Assembly (NCBI GenBank): GCA_963648435.1
Contig: CAVJDT010000013.1
Coordinates: forward strand, 1 to 37,477
Reading direction: 5' to 3'
DNA length: 37,477 nt
Source: UMGS75 sp963648435
GTDB lineage: Bacteria > Bacillota_I > Bacilli_A > ML615J-28 > CAG-313
Shown here: positions 15,862 to 24,599 of the stretch, piece by piece
Numbering within the stretch: the first letter of the stretch is position 1
How the letters are laid out: every line of letters begins with the position of its first letter
Position numbers and translations under genes: made by a program
Notes under the pieces: generated by a model
What the model saw: only the letters and a program-made list of their open reading frames with translations
Database searches by the model: none
Told to the model about the DNA's origin: nothing

Positions 15862-16510
15862 TCAAACCATTACAAATAAAGTTTCTTCATTTACGGTTAT
15901 CGCTTATACGATGGAAGTTAAAAACGCAAAAACAATACAAGTAGATGAATACTTAGAAAAGTTATCCAAAGAATATTTTAACAAATATGAAATGACTGAA
16001 ATTGTTAATATTCCAAGAATAAAAGAAACAAGAGATGGATATAAGAAACTTGGTAAAGATCCAAGTCATACCCGCCCAGCGTGTGAGGCCTTACTTAGAA
16101 GAATGGTTAAAGGAACTAACCTTTATCGTTTAGGTGATATCATTGATCTTGGAAATATTTTATCACTTTTAACTATGCGCAGTGTATGTGTGGTTGATGC
16201 TGACAAATTAGTTGGCGATATTAATATCAGAATTGGAAAAGATAATGAACCATATGAAGGTATTAATAGGGGTTTTATTAATATTACTAACCTTCCGGTA
16301 TATGTTGATGAAATAGGACCTTTTGGGACGCCTACTAGTGATACTTATCGAACAATGGTAACTGATCAAACCACAAAGGTCTTTATAATGATTATTTGCT
16401 TTTCACAACAAAATATCGAAAAAGATGAAAACTTACTACTTGCATTATACCAAAAATATGCAAGTGCACAATCAATAAAAAAAATCGAGGTAACTTATGG
16501 AAAATTCTAA
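15845..16510 (+). CDS. B3/B4 domain protein (PheRS beta editing-domain homologue)
   Basis: The 221-residue protein is a free-standing B3/B4 domain, the module that hydrolyses mischarged Tyr-tRNA(Phe) in phenylalanyl-tRNA synthetase beta. Supporting stretches are KLGKDPSHTRPACEALLRRM and NLYRLGDIIDLGNILSL, with a late YVDEIGPFGTPTSDTYRT. Stand-alone relatives are widespread and mostly uncharacterised; trans-editing or amino-acid related hydrolysis is suggested but unproven. The start is a GTG at 15845, inside the coiled-coil gene, with GAGG at 15834-15837. It overlaps the glutaminyl-tRNA synthetase gene by 14 bases, so it sits in a translation-related context. Confidence 0.8.
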   Translation: MKLTIDQTITNKVSSFTVIAYTMEVKNAKTIQVDEYLEKLSKEYFNKYEMTEIVNIPRIKETRDGYKKLGKDPSHTRPACEALLRRMVKGTNLYRLGDIIDLGNILSLLTMRSVCVVDADKLVGDINIRIGKDNEPYEGINRGFINITNLPVYVDEIGPFGTPTSDTYRTMVTDQTTKVFIMIICFSQQNIEKDENLLLALYQKYASAQSIKKIEVTYGKF

Positions 16511-18134
16511 TTTTATAAAAACAATTATGAAAAATGAGTTAGAAACCGGTGTGGTTGATCACATTTTAACTCGTTTTCCACCTGAACCTAATGCATATTT
16601 ACACATTGGACATGCTAGGGCGATTGTCACAAACTTTGAACTTGCCAAAGAATTTAATGGAGCTACAAACCTACGTTTTGATGACACTAACCCTGCCAAA
16701 GAAGATGCAGAATATGTTGATGCGATTATCAAAGATTTAGCATGGCTTGGATATACTCCACGCAAAATTGCCTATGGTTCAGATTATTTTGAAAAAACAT
16801 ATGAAAAGGCTAAACTATTTATTAAAAAAGGTTTAGCTTATGTTGATGATTTAACACAAGAACAAGTAGCACAATATCGTGGTTCCATTAATGAACCTGG
16901 TAAAGACTCTCCATGTCGCAGTCGTAGTGTTGAAGAAAACTTAAAGTTATTTGAAGAAATGAGAAACGGAAAATACAACAATGGTGAGAAAATATTAAGA
17001 GCTAAAATTGATATGGCAAGTCCTAATATCAATATGCGTGACCCAATAATATATAGAGTAATGAAAGTTAACCATCACCAAACTGGTGATAAATGGTGTA
17101 TCTATCCAATGTATGACTTTGCTCATCCCTTACAAGACTCTTTTGAAGGAATTACTCACTCTTTATGTAGTATCGAATTTGAAGACCATAGACCACTATA
17201 TGAATGGGTAATCAATAATGCGGAAGTAGAACATCACCCTCGTCAAATTGAATTTGGCCGTTTAGGTATCACTAATATGATTATGAGTAAAAGATACCTA
17301 AAACAACTTGTTGATGAAAAACTTGTTAATGGTTATGATGACCCAAGAATGCCTACTCTTGTTGGTTTAAGACGCCGTGGTTTTACTCCTGATGCAATTA
17401 AAAACTTTATTAAGTCAACAGGTTTATCAAAAATTAATTCAACGATTGAATATAGTATGCTTGAGCACTTCTTAAGAGAAGACTTAAAACTAAAAACAAA
17501 TCGTCGAAATGTTGTGGTTGACCCTATTAAAGTTATAATTACTAATTATCCAGAAGGACAAATTGAATGGTTAGATGCTGAAAACAACGCGGAAAATGAA
17601 AGCCTTGGTACTTATAAAATTCCATTTGGTCGTGAACTTTATATTGAAAGAGAAGACTTTACTGAAGTTAAACCAAATAAACATTGGAAACGTCTATCAG
17701 TAGGTCTTGAAGTTAGACTTATGCATGCTTATTTTATTAAATGCAATGAAGTAATTTATGATAAAGATGGAAATGTTAAAGAATTACACTGTACATATGA
17801 TGTAAATACCAAGAGTGGTAGTGGCTTTAATGAACGTAAACCAAATGGCAACATTCATTTTGTTGAGGCAACTCATGCAGTATCTGCTACCTTTAATTTA
17901 TTTGAGCCATTAATCCTTGATGAAAAAGTTTCAAGTGAAAACTTTAAAGAGCGTTTAAACCCTAATTCATGGATTAAAAAACATGGATTTGTGGAAGATG
18001 CTTTAAAAGATGTTCAAAAAGAAGATAAATTCCAATTTGTTCGTAATGGCTATTATAGTGTTGATTATGATTCGAAAGGAAATGACTTGATATTTAATCG
18101 TATTGTAGGATTAAAATCATCATTTACAGCGTGA
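16497..18134 (+). CDS. glnS: Glutamine--tRNA ligase
   Basis: This class I synthetase charges tRNA(Gln) directly with glutamine. The 545-residue protein has the HIGH motif in AYLHIGHARAIV (about residue 34), the KMSKS-equivalent IMSKRYL (about residue 262), and the GlnRS-type specificity region with HHQTGDKWCIYPMYDFAHP and ITHSLCSIEFEDHRPLYEW, which separates it from GluRS. The two beta-barrel anticodon-binding domains follow from about residue 335 (NVVVDPIKVIITNYPEGQIE). The length matches E. coli GlnRS (554). GAGGTAA precedes the ATG. Many Bacillota lack GlnRS and use Glu-tRNA amidotransferase instead; this organism has the direct route, whether or not it also has GatCAB. Confidence 0.96.
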   Translation: MENSNFIKTIMKNELETGVVDHILTRFPPEPNAYLHIGHARAIVTNFELAKEFNGATNLRFDDTNPAKEDAEYVDAIIKDLAWLGYTPRKIAYGSDYFEKTYEKAKLFIKKGLAYVDDLTQEQVAQYRGSINEPGKDSPCRSRSVEENLKLFEEMRNGKYNNGEKILRAKIDMASPNINMRDPIIYRVMKVNHHQTGDKWCIYPMYDFAHPLQDSFEGITHSLCSIEFEDHRPLYEWVINNAEVEHHPRQIEFGRLGITNMIMSKRYLKQLVDEKLVNGYDDPRMPTLVGLRRRGFTPDAIKNFIKSTGLSKINSTIEYSMLEHFLREDLKLKTNRRNVVVDPIKVIITNYPEGQIEWLDAENNAENESLGTYKIPFGRELYIEREDFTEVKPNKHWKRLSVGLEVRLMHAYFIKCNEVIYDKDGNVKELHCTYDVNTKSGSGFNERKPNGNIHFVEATHAVSATFNLFEPLILDEKVSSENFKERLNPNSWIKKHGFVEDALKDVQKEDKFQFVRNGYYSVDYDSKGNDLIFNRIVGLKSSFTA

Positions 18135-18138
18135 TAAC

Positions 18139-20226
18139 ATGACTAATGTACTAGATACCTTAAATCAAGAACAACGCCTTGCGGCTGAAGCTGTGGAAGG
18201 ACCAGTAATGGTTTTTGCGGGGGCGGGAACCGGTAAAACAAAAACCTTAATTGCGAGAATTATTCATATGATTAATGATGAAAACATTAATCCTCGTAAT
18301 ATTCTTGCAATAACTTTCACTAAAAAAGCTACAGCTGAAATGCGGGAACGTTTGAGCACACATATGGAAGAGGGGAAAGCTAGTCTTGTTCATATTTCAA
18401 CGATTCATTCACTATGTAATAGAATCCTAAGAAGACACATTGAATATTTAGGTTATAAACGAGATTTTGAAATTATTGATGATGAAGAAATTCAAAAAGT
18501 TTTAACCGATGTATATAAAAAAGAAAACATTGACCGTAAGTTATACTCACCTAAAGCCATGGCAAAAATGATAGGTGATTACAAAAATGGAATTAGACCA
18601 CTTCGAAGTCAAGAACAAAAAGTATATGAGTTATATCAAAAATATTTAAAAGAAAATAATATGCTAGATTTTGATGATTTACTAATCTTCACTAATAAAA
18701 TATTAGATATTAAAGAAGTATTAGAGTATTATCAAGATTTATATAGATACATTTTAGTAGATGAATTTCAAGACACTAATCTTGAACAATATGAAATCAT
18801 TAAAAAACTTGCCTCAAAATATCGTAATATTTTTGTAGTAGGTGATGATGACCAAAGCATATACTCATTTAGAGGAGCTTGCGTTGACAATATTCTAAGC
18901 TTTTCTAAACGTGATTTTAAAGATGCTAAAGTGTTTAAACTTCAAGAAAATTATCGTTCTAATCAAAGCATTTTAAATGGTGCTAATTCATTAATAAAGC
19001 ATAATACCCTAAGAGAACCAAAGGAATTATTCACAAGTATTAAAAGTGATAAAAAACCAGTAATTGTTCATGAAGCTTATTATTATGAAGATGAAGTTCG
19101 CTTTGTTGTAAATGAAATAGCTCATTTAGTTAATCGTGAAAACTACACATACTCTGATATTGCAATATTATATCGAAACAATGCTTTATCAAGAAACTTT
19201 GAGTTAGGTCTTATTGAAAGTAAAATACCATATAATCTATATGGAGGATTCTCATATTTAAAGCGTAAGGAAATAAAAGATATCATTAGTTACTTTAGAT
19301 TTATTATTGATGATACTAAGTTAGTACATTTTAAAAGAATCATTGATCGGCCTTCTCGGGGCATTGGTGACAAGACCATTGAGAAAATTGATGCAATTAT
19401 GCATGAAACTGGAACTAATGTACTTGGGGCTATTAAAATCTTATATGAGGCCAATCCATCCACTAAAAATAAATCTTTAGATGAGTTTAGACAAATTATA
19501 GAGGGTCTACAAGAATCAATTGAAAAAACAAACCTTGTTTCTTTCTTTGATGAACTAATTAACAAAACAGGTTACCTTGAAATGTTAAAAGAAGAAGACA
19601 CGGAAGAAACTAACCGTGTAAATAACTTAATGGAATTTAAATCAATTTTATATAAAGTTGAAGAAGCTTTTGAAAATCAAGACTTAAGTCAAAAAGATAA
19701 AATTCAAATCAGCTTAGATGAAATTATTTTAGACCAATCATATGGCGATGAAGACAAAAAAGAAGGAGTAACCTTATCAACTATTCATTCCGTCAAAGGA
19801 CTAGAATTTAAAGCAGTCTTTGTGGTAGGGCTTGAAGAAGGAATCTTTCCATCAATTAGAGAAGAACAAGATATTGAAGAAGAACGTCGTGTTGCTTATG
19901 TTGCATTTACAAGAGCGAAAGAAAGACTATATCTTACATCATCAACTCGTCGTTTAATTTATGGTAGAGTAGTAAGAAATCAAAAATCACGTTTTATGAT
20001 GGAATTTTTATTATCCAATGATCTTCAACAAATGGTAAAAGCAACAATAGAAGAAAACAAACAAAAAGGAGAAATGAAGGTTGGAAGTAAAGTAAATCAT
20101 ACTTTCTTTGGTTATGGTAGGGTAATAGCCCTTGATGATAAATTTGTTCAAATCTTATTTGAAAAAGATAATAGTATCCGTAAAATAACTAAAGACCATC
20201 CAACTATTAGTGTTGTTAATGAGTAA
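18139..20226 (+). CDS. pcrA: ATP-dependent DNA helicase PcrA (UvrD/Rep family)
   Basis: PcrA is a 3'-5' superfamily 1 helicase in repair and in clearing proteins or RNA polymerase from DNA. The 695-residue protein has the Q motif (LDTLNQEQRLAAEA), Walker A GAGTGKT at residues 28-34, motif Ia TFTKKATAEMRER, Walker B VDEFQDTN, motif III GDDDQSIYSFRGA, motif V STIHSVKGLEFKAVF and motif VI RRVAYVAFTRAKERLYLT. The C-terminal ~45 residues (VGSKVNHTFFGYGRVIAL) form the PcrA-type Tudor domain that binds RNA polymerase. It starts four bases after glnS with a weak ribosome site. It stands upstream of ligA, as in many Bacillota. Confidence 0.96.
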   Translation: MTNVLDTLNQEQRLAAEAVEGPVMVFAGAGTGKTKTLIARIIHMINDENINPRNILAITFTKKATAEMRERLSTHMEEGKASLVHISTIHSLCNRILRRHIEYLGYKRDFEIIDDEEIQKVLTDVYKKENIDRKLYSPKAMAKMIGDYKNGIRPLRSQEQKVYELYQKYLKENNMLDFDDLLIFTNKILDIKEVLEYYQDLYRYILVDEFQDTNLEQYEIIKKLASKYRNIFVVGDDDQSIYSFRGACVDNILSFSKRDFKDAKVFKLQENYRSNQSILNGANSLIKHNTLREPKELFTSIKSDKKPVIVHEAYYYEDEVRFVVNEIAHLVNRENYTYSDIAILYRNNALSRNFELGLIESKIPYNLYGGFSYLKRKEIKDIISYFRFIIDDTKLVHFKRIIDRPSRGIGDKTIEKIDAIMHETGTNVLGAIKILYEANPSTKNKSLDEFRQIIEGLQESIEKTNLVSFFDELINKTGYLEMLKEEDTEETNRVNNLMEFKSILYKVEEAFENQDLSQKDKIQISLDEIILDQSYGDEDKKEGVTLSTIHSVKGLEFKAVFVVGLEEGIFPSIREEQDIEEERRVAYVAFTRAKERLYLTSSTRRLIYGRVVRNQKSRFMMEFLLSNDLQQMVKATIEENKQKGEMKVGSKVNHTFFGYGRVIALDDKFVQILFEKDNSIRKITKDHPTISVVNE

Positions 20227-20929
20227 AATATGCTTTTTAATTCATGGATATCTAACTGATTATCGTGACTTTAAAAGTTTACCACAAGAAATAATGAAAG
20301 ACTATGACCAGGTTATTTTATATCAGTTACCTGGTCATAATCATAAATGTAGTCTAAAACTTTTTACTAAAGGTAATACTTTTAAATCCATAGATGAAGA
20401 AATGAAAAAAATAATTCTTAATAATACCATAGATGTAATAGGCTTTTCTTTAGGCGGAGCTCTTGCTTGGCACATCGCTTTAAATTATCCAATTCATAAA
20501 CTCGTTTTAATGTCCCCAGCTATAAGGTATTTTAATCTTACTCTTTTATCTAGTAAAATTAACTATAAAAAAAACCTTGAAGCTAAAGAAAGACATAATT
20601 TGATAAGTAATGATAAAGAAGCAATATCATTTGTTATGCATAATACCTTCCCTAAATTTACCCTTAGAAATGGGGCAGCTTTTTGCGCAATAGTAAATGA
20701 TATTCAAAAAGAAGAAGGTAGTATAAATATTCCAACTTTAATTATTAGGGGTGACTTAGACGAACTAGTTCCTAAAAGAGTAATAACTGAAATTAGTCAT
20801 CGATGTACAAACCCTCATGTTGAAATCTTTAAAGTGCCAGGAATTGGACATATGATGCTTAGAACTGAAAAGGAAAAACAAATAGTTGATAAAATAAAAA
20901 ACTTTTTAGAGGAAAAAGAAAATGAATGA
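20219..20929 (+). CDS. Alpha/beta hydrolase
   Basis: The 236-residue protein is a compact alpha/beta hydrolase. It opens with ICFLIHGYLTDYRDF, which gives the HG oxyanion-hole strand. The nucleophile elbow is GFSLGG with S77, the acid is in RGDLDELVP, and the histidine is in GIGHMML. The cap region is short. No signal peptide is present, so it is cytoplasmic. An esterase, thioesterase or peptidase activity is equally likely. The ATG at 20219 is preferred to a GTG three codons earlier because the HGY strand normally starts within about ten residues, though neither start has a good ribosome site. The gene overlaps the end of pcrA by eight bases and the start of ligA by eight. Confidence 0.85.
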   Translation: MSKICFLIHGYLTDYRDFKSLPQEIMKDYDQVILYQLPGHNHKCSLKLFTKGNTFKSIDEEMKKIILNNTIDVIGFSLGGALAWHIALNYPIHKLVLMSPAIRYFNLTLLSSKINYKKNLEAKERHNLISNDKEAISFVMHNTFPKFTLRNGAAFCAIVNDIQKEEGSINIPTLIIRGDLDELVPKRVITEISHRCTNPHVEIFKVPGIGHMMLRTEKEKQIVDKIKNFLEEKENE

Positions 20930-22907
20930 AATAAAAGAAAGAATTAAATATTTAGTTAACATTCTTAATCAATATAATTACGAATATTACGTTTTAGATA
21001 ATCCAACTGTTGATGATGTGATGTATGATAGCTTAATGCGTGAACTAGAAGCTCTTGAACAAAAATACCCAAGTGAAGTTTTACCAAATACCCCAACCAA
21101 AAAAGTTGGAGATTTCTTAAAAACTGATTTAGAAGAAATTGTTCATGAAAACCCCATGCTTTCTCTTGCTAATGCCTTCAGTTATGATGAATTAAGAGAA
21201 TTTGATGAAAGAATAAGAAAAGTAGTAAGTAATTTCACATATACAGTAGAACTTAAAATTGATGGAATAGCTAGTAGTGCCCATTATGATAATGGACTTT
21301 TAACCCTTGGAGCCACAAGAGGCAACGGAGTTATCGGCGAAAATATAACTAAAAATATGTTAATGATAAGAACTCTCCCTAAAATTTTATCCAAACATTT
21401 ATCAATGGAAGTACGTGGCGAAGTATATATGGCCAAAGATGTTTTTAGTGAATTAAACGAACAAAAACAAAAAGAAAATGCTCCCCTTTTTGCTAATCCA
21501 AGAAACGCTGCAGGGGGAAGCCTTAGACAACTTGATCCAAATATTACAAAAATGCGTAAACTAGATCATTTTGCCTATACCTTAGTAAATCCTAGTAATT
21601 ATGGAATGACTACCCAAAGTGATACCTTGAAATTTCTAAAAAGTTTAGGATTTAATGTTAATCCTCATTATCGTCACGTTAAAGATATTGAAGGAGTAAT
21701 TGCTTATCTTGAAGAATACAAAGATAAACGTAAAACCCTAAATTATGAAACTGATGGAGTAGTTATAAAAGTAAATGAATTTGACTTATATGATTTAATA
21801 GGATATACAGTCAAAGTTCCAAAATGGGCAATAGCTTACAAATTTCCTGCTCAAATTGTAACAACCAAGCTAAAAGATATTATTTTTACAGTGGGAAGAA
21901 CTGGAATAATCACCCCTAATGCCATCTTAGACCCAGTGTATGTTGGAGGAACAATGGTTTCTAGAGCAACCCTTAATAATGAAGATTTCATTACTTCAAG
22001 AGATTTAAGAATTGGTGATTATGTAAAGGTAAGAAAAGCTGGAGAAATCATTCCTGAAGTAGTGGAAGTAGATTTTGATAGAAGAAACAAAGATGCAATT
22101 CCCTTTGTAATGCCACAAGTTTGTCCAGTTTGTGGTTCAAAACTTGAAAAAGCTCAAGATGAAGCAGAACACTACTGTAAAAATCCTGAGTGTGGTGGTA
22201 GACTTTTAGAAGGAATCATCCACTTTGCATCGCGTGTAGCAATGGATATAGATGGTTTAGGAGATAAACAAATAGAACAATTAGTGGCCCTAGGCTTTAT
22301 TAAAGATATTGGTGATATATATTTATTAAAGAATTATAAAGATGAACTCTTGTCAATTGAAAGATTCGGAAAAAAGAAAATTGAAAACTTAATAAATGCA
22401 ATTGAAAATTCTAAACAAAATTCGCTAGATAAATTTATTTTTGGTTTAGGCATTAGACATGTAGGAGCGAAAGCCTCTAAAAACTTAATCAAATATTATC
22501 ACTCGATTGATGAACTAATGAATGCTAAAAAAGAAGATTTAATAATAATTGATGATATTGGCAGTATTATGGCTGAAAGTATTGAAAACTACTTTAAAAA
22601 TCCTAAAAATATAGCACTTATCAACAAGTTAAAATCTTTAGGCGTTAATCCTCAAGTTAAAGAAGCATCCACAAATAACAAATTTTTAGGGTATACCTTC
22701 GTACTTACCGGAACTCTTCCTACTCTTTCTAGAGATGAAGCAAGTAAAATGATAGAAGATGCGGGGGGAAAAACCTCATCAAGTGTTAGTCGAAAAACTT
22801 CATTTGTACTAGCTGGAGAAGAAGCAGGTTCAAAACTAACTAAAGCAAAAGAACTTGGAATTAAAATAATTGATGAAGAAACATTCATAAAAATGTTAAA
22901 TGAATAA
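20922..22907 (+). CDS. ligA: NAD+-dependent DNA ligase LigA
   Basis: LigA seals nicks in DNA using NAD+ and is essential in replication. The 661-residue protein has all domains in order: Ia (YYVLDNPTVDDVMYDSLM), the adenylation domain with the nucleophile K112 in ELKIDG, the OB fold (RIGDYVKVRKAGEIIPEV), the four-cysteine zinc finger (CPVCGSKL to CKNPECGG), helix-hairpin-helix repeats, and a C-terminal BRCT domain starting at about residue 588. GAGGA precedes the ATG, which overlaps the hydrolase gene. It ends the long operon that began at groES, and its stop codon overlaps the 5' arm of the terminator. Confidence 0.98.
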   Translation: MNEIKERIKYLVNILNQYNYEYYVLDNPTVDDVMYDSLMRELEALEQKYPSEVLPNTPTKKVGDFLKTDLEEIVHENPMLSLANAFSYDELREFDERIRKVVSNFTYTVELKIDGIASSAHYDNGLLTLGATRGNGVIGENITKNMLMIRTLPKILSKHLSMEVRGEVYMAKDVFSELNEQKQKENAPLFANPRNAAGGSLRQLDPNITKMRKLDHFAYTLVNPSNYGMTTQSDTLKFLKSLGFNVNPHYRHVKDIEGVIAYLEEYKDKRKTLNYETDGVVIKVNEFDLYDLIGYTVKVPKWAIAYKFPAQIVTTKLKDIIFTVGRTGIITPNAILDPVYVGGTMVSRATLNNEDFITSRDLRIGDYVKVRKAGEIIPEVVEVDFDRRNKDAIPFVMPQVCPVCGSKLEKAQDEAEHYCKNPECGGRLLEGIIHFASRVAMDIDGLGDKQIEQLVALGFIKDIGDIYLLKNYKDELLSIERFGKKKIENLINAIENSKQNSLDKFIFGLGIRHVGAKASKNLIKYYHSIDELMNAKKEDLIIIDDIGSIMAESIENYFKNPKNIALINKLKSLGVNPQVKEASTNNKFLGYTFVLTGTLPTLSRDEASKMIEDAGGKTSSSVSRKTSFVLAGEEAGSKLTKAKELGIKIIDEETFIKMLNE

Positions 22908-22933
22908 AAGACTAAGTGAAAACTTAGTCTTTT
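22906..22933. terminator. Bidirectional terminator shared by ligA and the convergent ATPase gene
   Basis: AAAAGACTAAG (22906-22916) and CTTAGTCTTTT (22923-22933) are a perfect 11-bp inverted repeat with a 6-base loop, giving an A run and a T run in either direction. The ligA stop is at 22905-22907 and the stop of the opposing gene is at 22924-22926, inside the hairpin, so both genes end within it. Confidence 0.92.
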
Positions 22934-24285
22934 ATTGTATGTTTAAATGTTTTCATAAATCTTTTAAGTAGGAATGCACAAAAATAAGGGAATGTATATA
23001 TTTTGTTACTATATCCAATATTGTTATGTGATAATTTAAAGCCATAACTGATATCTTCATATTTATTAGAATCTATCAAAGTTCTAAGTGATTTAGATTT
23101 ACCACCTTGTGATTTGACTTCAAGGGGAATTAAATCAGTAGTAGATCGTATAAAGAAGTCTTCTTCAAGCGTTCCATCATTACGTTTATAATAGTAAAGT
23201 TTATAACCAGATTTAATTAATGCTTCACTTATAATGTTTTCATATAATGCTCCTTTATACACTCCAAGATTTTTATTCGTTCTTAAATCATCCTGAGCCT
23301 CATCGTCAAGTAATGATACGAGCAAACCTGTATCCGAAAAGTATAATTTAAATTTACTAGCATCATAGTTTCCTTTAAGTGGTAGGGCTGCATAGTTTAA
23401 GTTATAACATATATTAATAATTCCAGCATCAATTAACCATTCTACACATCCAAAATAGTCACGAAACCGTGCATTGTGTTCAATTTTAGAAATTTGAAAC
23501 TTTTTGTTTTCTTTAGAAAGTTGAACAGGAATACTATTGAAAACATTAATTATTTTTGTTTGATCTATTCCTATAGCATATTTTCTAATATCTTCTTTAT
23601 AGTCTAAAATTAATTGATGTTGAGTTTCTAAAGATCCCTCAAAGGTTCCCTTCTTAATATAGTCAACTATCACTTTAGGCATACCACCAAGAATAATATA
23701 ATCCATAAATAGTTTATGATATGTTTCCATTTCAAGTTCATTAAATGGTGTAAGTGTTGACATATGCATAAGCATATCACAAGTAGTATCATCAGTATAC
23801 CCTTTAGCCCATAAAAACTCTTCAAAATCCATTGAATACATTTCATAATCTGTTTTATATCCAACACTATTACTTTCAATTTTTCGATAATTTATTCCAG
23901 GCATAGAACCACTACAAATAACATCAAATCTGCCATCTTCTTTAAAGAACTTAAGTGAAGTCGCTATTTCAGGAAATTCAGTAATTTCATCGAAAAATAT
24001 TAGTGTACTACCTCCAATAAATTTCTTTGAAGGGTCTAATAGTGATATGTTTTTAATAATACTAGCTGTATCATATCCATCGATAATAATTTTCTTGTAT
24101 TTAGGTTCGCTAACAAAGTTAATTTCAATAAAACTCTCGTATTTTATGGTACTATTGAAATGTCTAATAGATTCAGTTTTTCCAATTTGTCTACAGCCTT
24201 TAATAATTAATGGATTTCTATCGGCATTTTTTTTCCAATTTAACAAAAAAGCATCAATTTTTCTTTCAAGATACAATTCATTCAT
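22924..24285 (-). CDS. AAA ATPase with DUF4143 / PD-(D/E)XK-like C-terminal domain
   Basis: This 453-residue protein belongs to the very common but poorly understood AAA_14-DUF4143 family of archaea and bacteria. Walker A is GCRQIGKT (residues 30-37) and Walker B LIFFDE (95-100), with a sensor-like ICSGSMPGI. The middle is a winged-helix-type region (FQISKIEHNARFRDYFG), then YFSDTGLLVSLLDDEAQ. The C-terminal part has nuclease-fold landmarks: E349 in the ALYENIISE helix, D376 and E389-x-K391 (LEVKSQ). The start is the ATG at 24285 with a GGGG(T)AA ribosome site; a longer frame beginning at 24342 is excluded because the promoter lies between. It stands alone and inverted between ligA and uvrA, which suggests insertion as a single-gene accessory cassette. 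Its function is unknown. Confidence 0.87.
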   Translation of the reverse strand: MNELYLERKIDAFLLNWKKNADRNPLIIKGCRQIGKTESIRHFNSTIKYESFIEINFVSEPKYKKIIIDGYDTASIIKNISLLDPSKKFIGGSTLIFFDEITEFPEIATSLKFFKEDGRFDVICSGSMPGINYRKIESNSVGYKTDYEMYSMDFEEFLWAKGYTDDTTCDMLMHMSTLTPFNELEMETYHKLFMDYIILGGMPKVIVDYIKKGTFEGSLETQHQLILDYKEDIRKYAIGIDQTKIINVFNSIPVQLSKENKKFQISKIEHNARFRDYFGCVEWLIDAGIINICYNLNYAALPLKGNYDASKFKLYFSDTGLLVSLLDDEAQDDLRTNKNLGVYKGALYENIISEALIKSGYKLYYYKRNDGTLEEDFFIRSTTDLIPLEVKSQGGKSKSLRTLIDSNKYEDISYGFKLSHNNIGYSNKIYTFPYFCAFLLKRFMKTFKHTIKD

Positions 24286-24309
24286 TTTAATTACCCCTTT
24301 ATTGTTAAT

Positions 24310-24338
24310 ATTATAGCAAATAAATAAATTAAAGTCAA
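24310..24338 (-). promoter_or_regulatory. Promoter of the DUF4143 ATPase gene
   Basis: On the minus strand, TTGACT (24333-24338) and TATAAT (24310-24315) are separated by exactly 17 bp, with TGC before the -10 giving an extended -10. It lies 24 bases from the chosen ATG (24285). The -35 box is two bases from the tandem repeat described next. Confidence 0.85.
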
Positions 24339-24340
24339 TC

Positions 24341-24422
24341 ATATTTCACACATTTTTAGAGCGAATAAATAGATATTTCACACATTTTTAGAGCGAATAA
24401 ATAAATATATTTCACATTTTTA
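24341..24422. repeat. 32-bp tandem direct repeat next to the ATPase promoter
   Basis: Copy one (24341-24372) and copy two (24373-24404) are adjacent and differ only at the last base; each reads ATATTTCACACATTTTTAGA followed by GCGAATAAATA and one variable base. A third partial copy (24407-24422) keeps ATATTTCACA-TTTTTA with two bases missing. The array abuts the -35 of the divergent minus-strand gene, in the place where activator or UP-type sites sit, and also lies about 180-260 bases upstream of uvrA. Confidence 0.9.
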
Positions 24423-24599
24423 ATAGAATTGTAAGCTATAAATATAATGATATACTTAGAGGAATAAAATTAAAACGCCATATTTTGTTAATAATTTATC
24501 ATTTAATATTGATATATAAAAATCTATTGTATATTAATTATTAAAAAAAAATAATTATGATATAATAAGTAATTGACATAATAATGGTGGTGATTAAAA
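24423..24599 (+). other. AT-rich upstream region of uvrA
   Basis: No gene is seen. A TATAAT lies at 24561-24566 without a suitably spaced -35. An earlier TTGTAA/TATACT pair (24429-24434, 24451-24456; 16 bp) could be a promoter, and it is followed by an AGAGGA that has no start codon after it. The uvrA ribosome site is GGTGGTGAT at 24585-24593. No SOS box was recognised with confidence. Confidence 0.4.

Noticed and set aside
24286..24342. Longer N-terminus for the DUF4143 ATPase starting at 24342
   Set aside because: It would run through the gene's own promoter (24310-24338) and has no ribosome site; the ATG at 24285 has one.
24341..24422. CRISPR array reading of the 32-bp repeats
   Set aside because: The copies are directly adjacent without spacers, there are only two and a half, and no cas gene is nearby.
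24573..24578. Perfect TTGACA just upstream of uvrA
   Set aside because: It lies only 21 bases before the uvrA ATG, with no room for a -10 and a leader.
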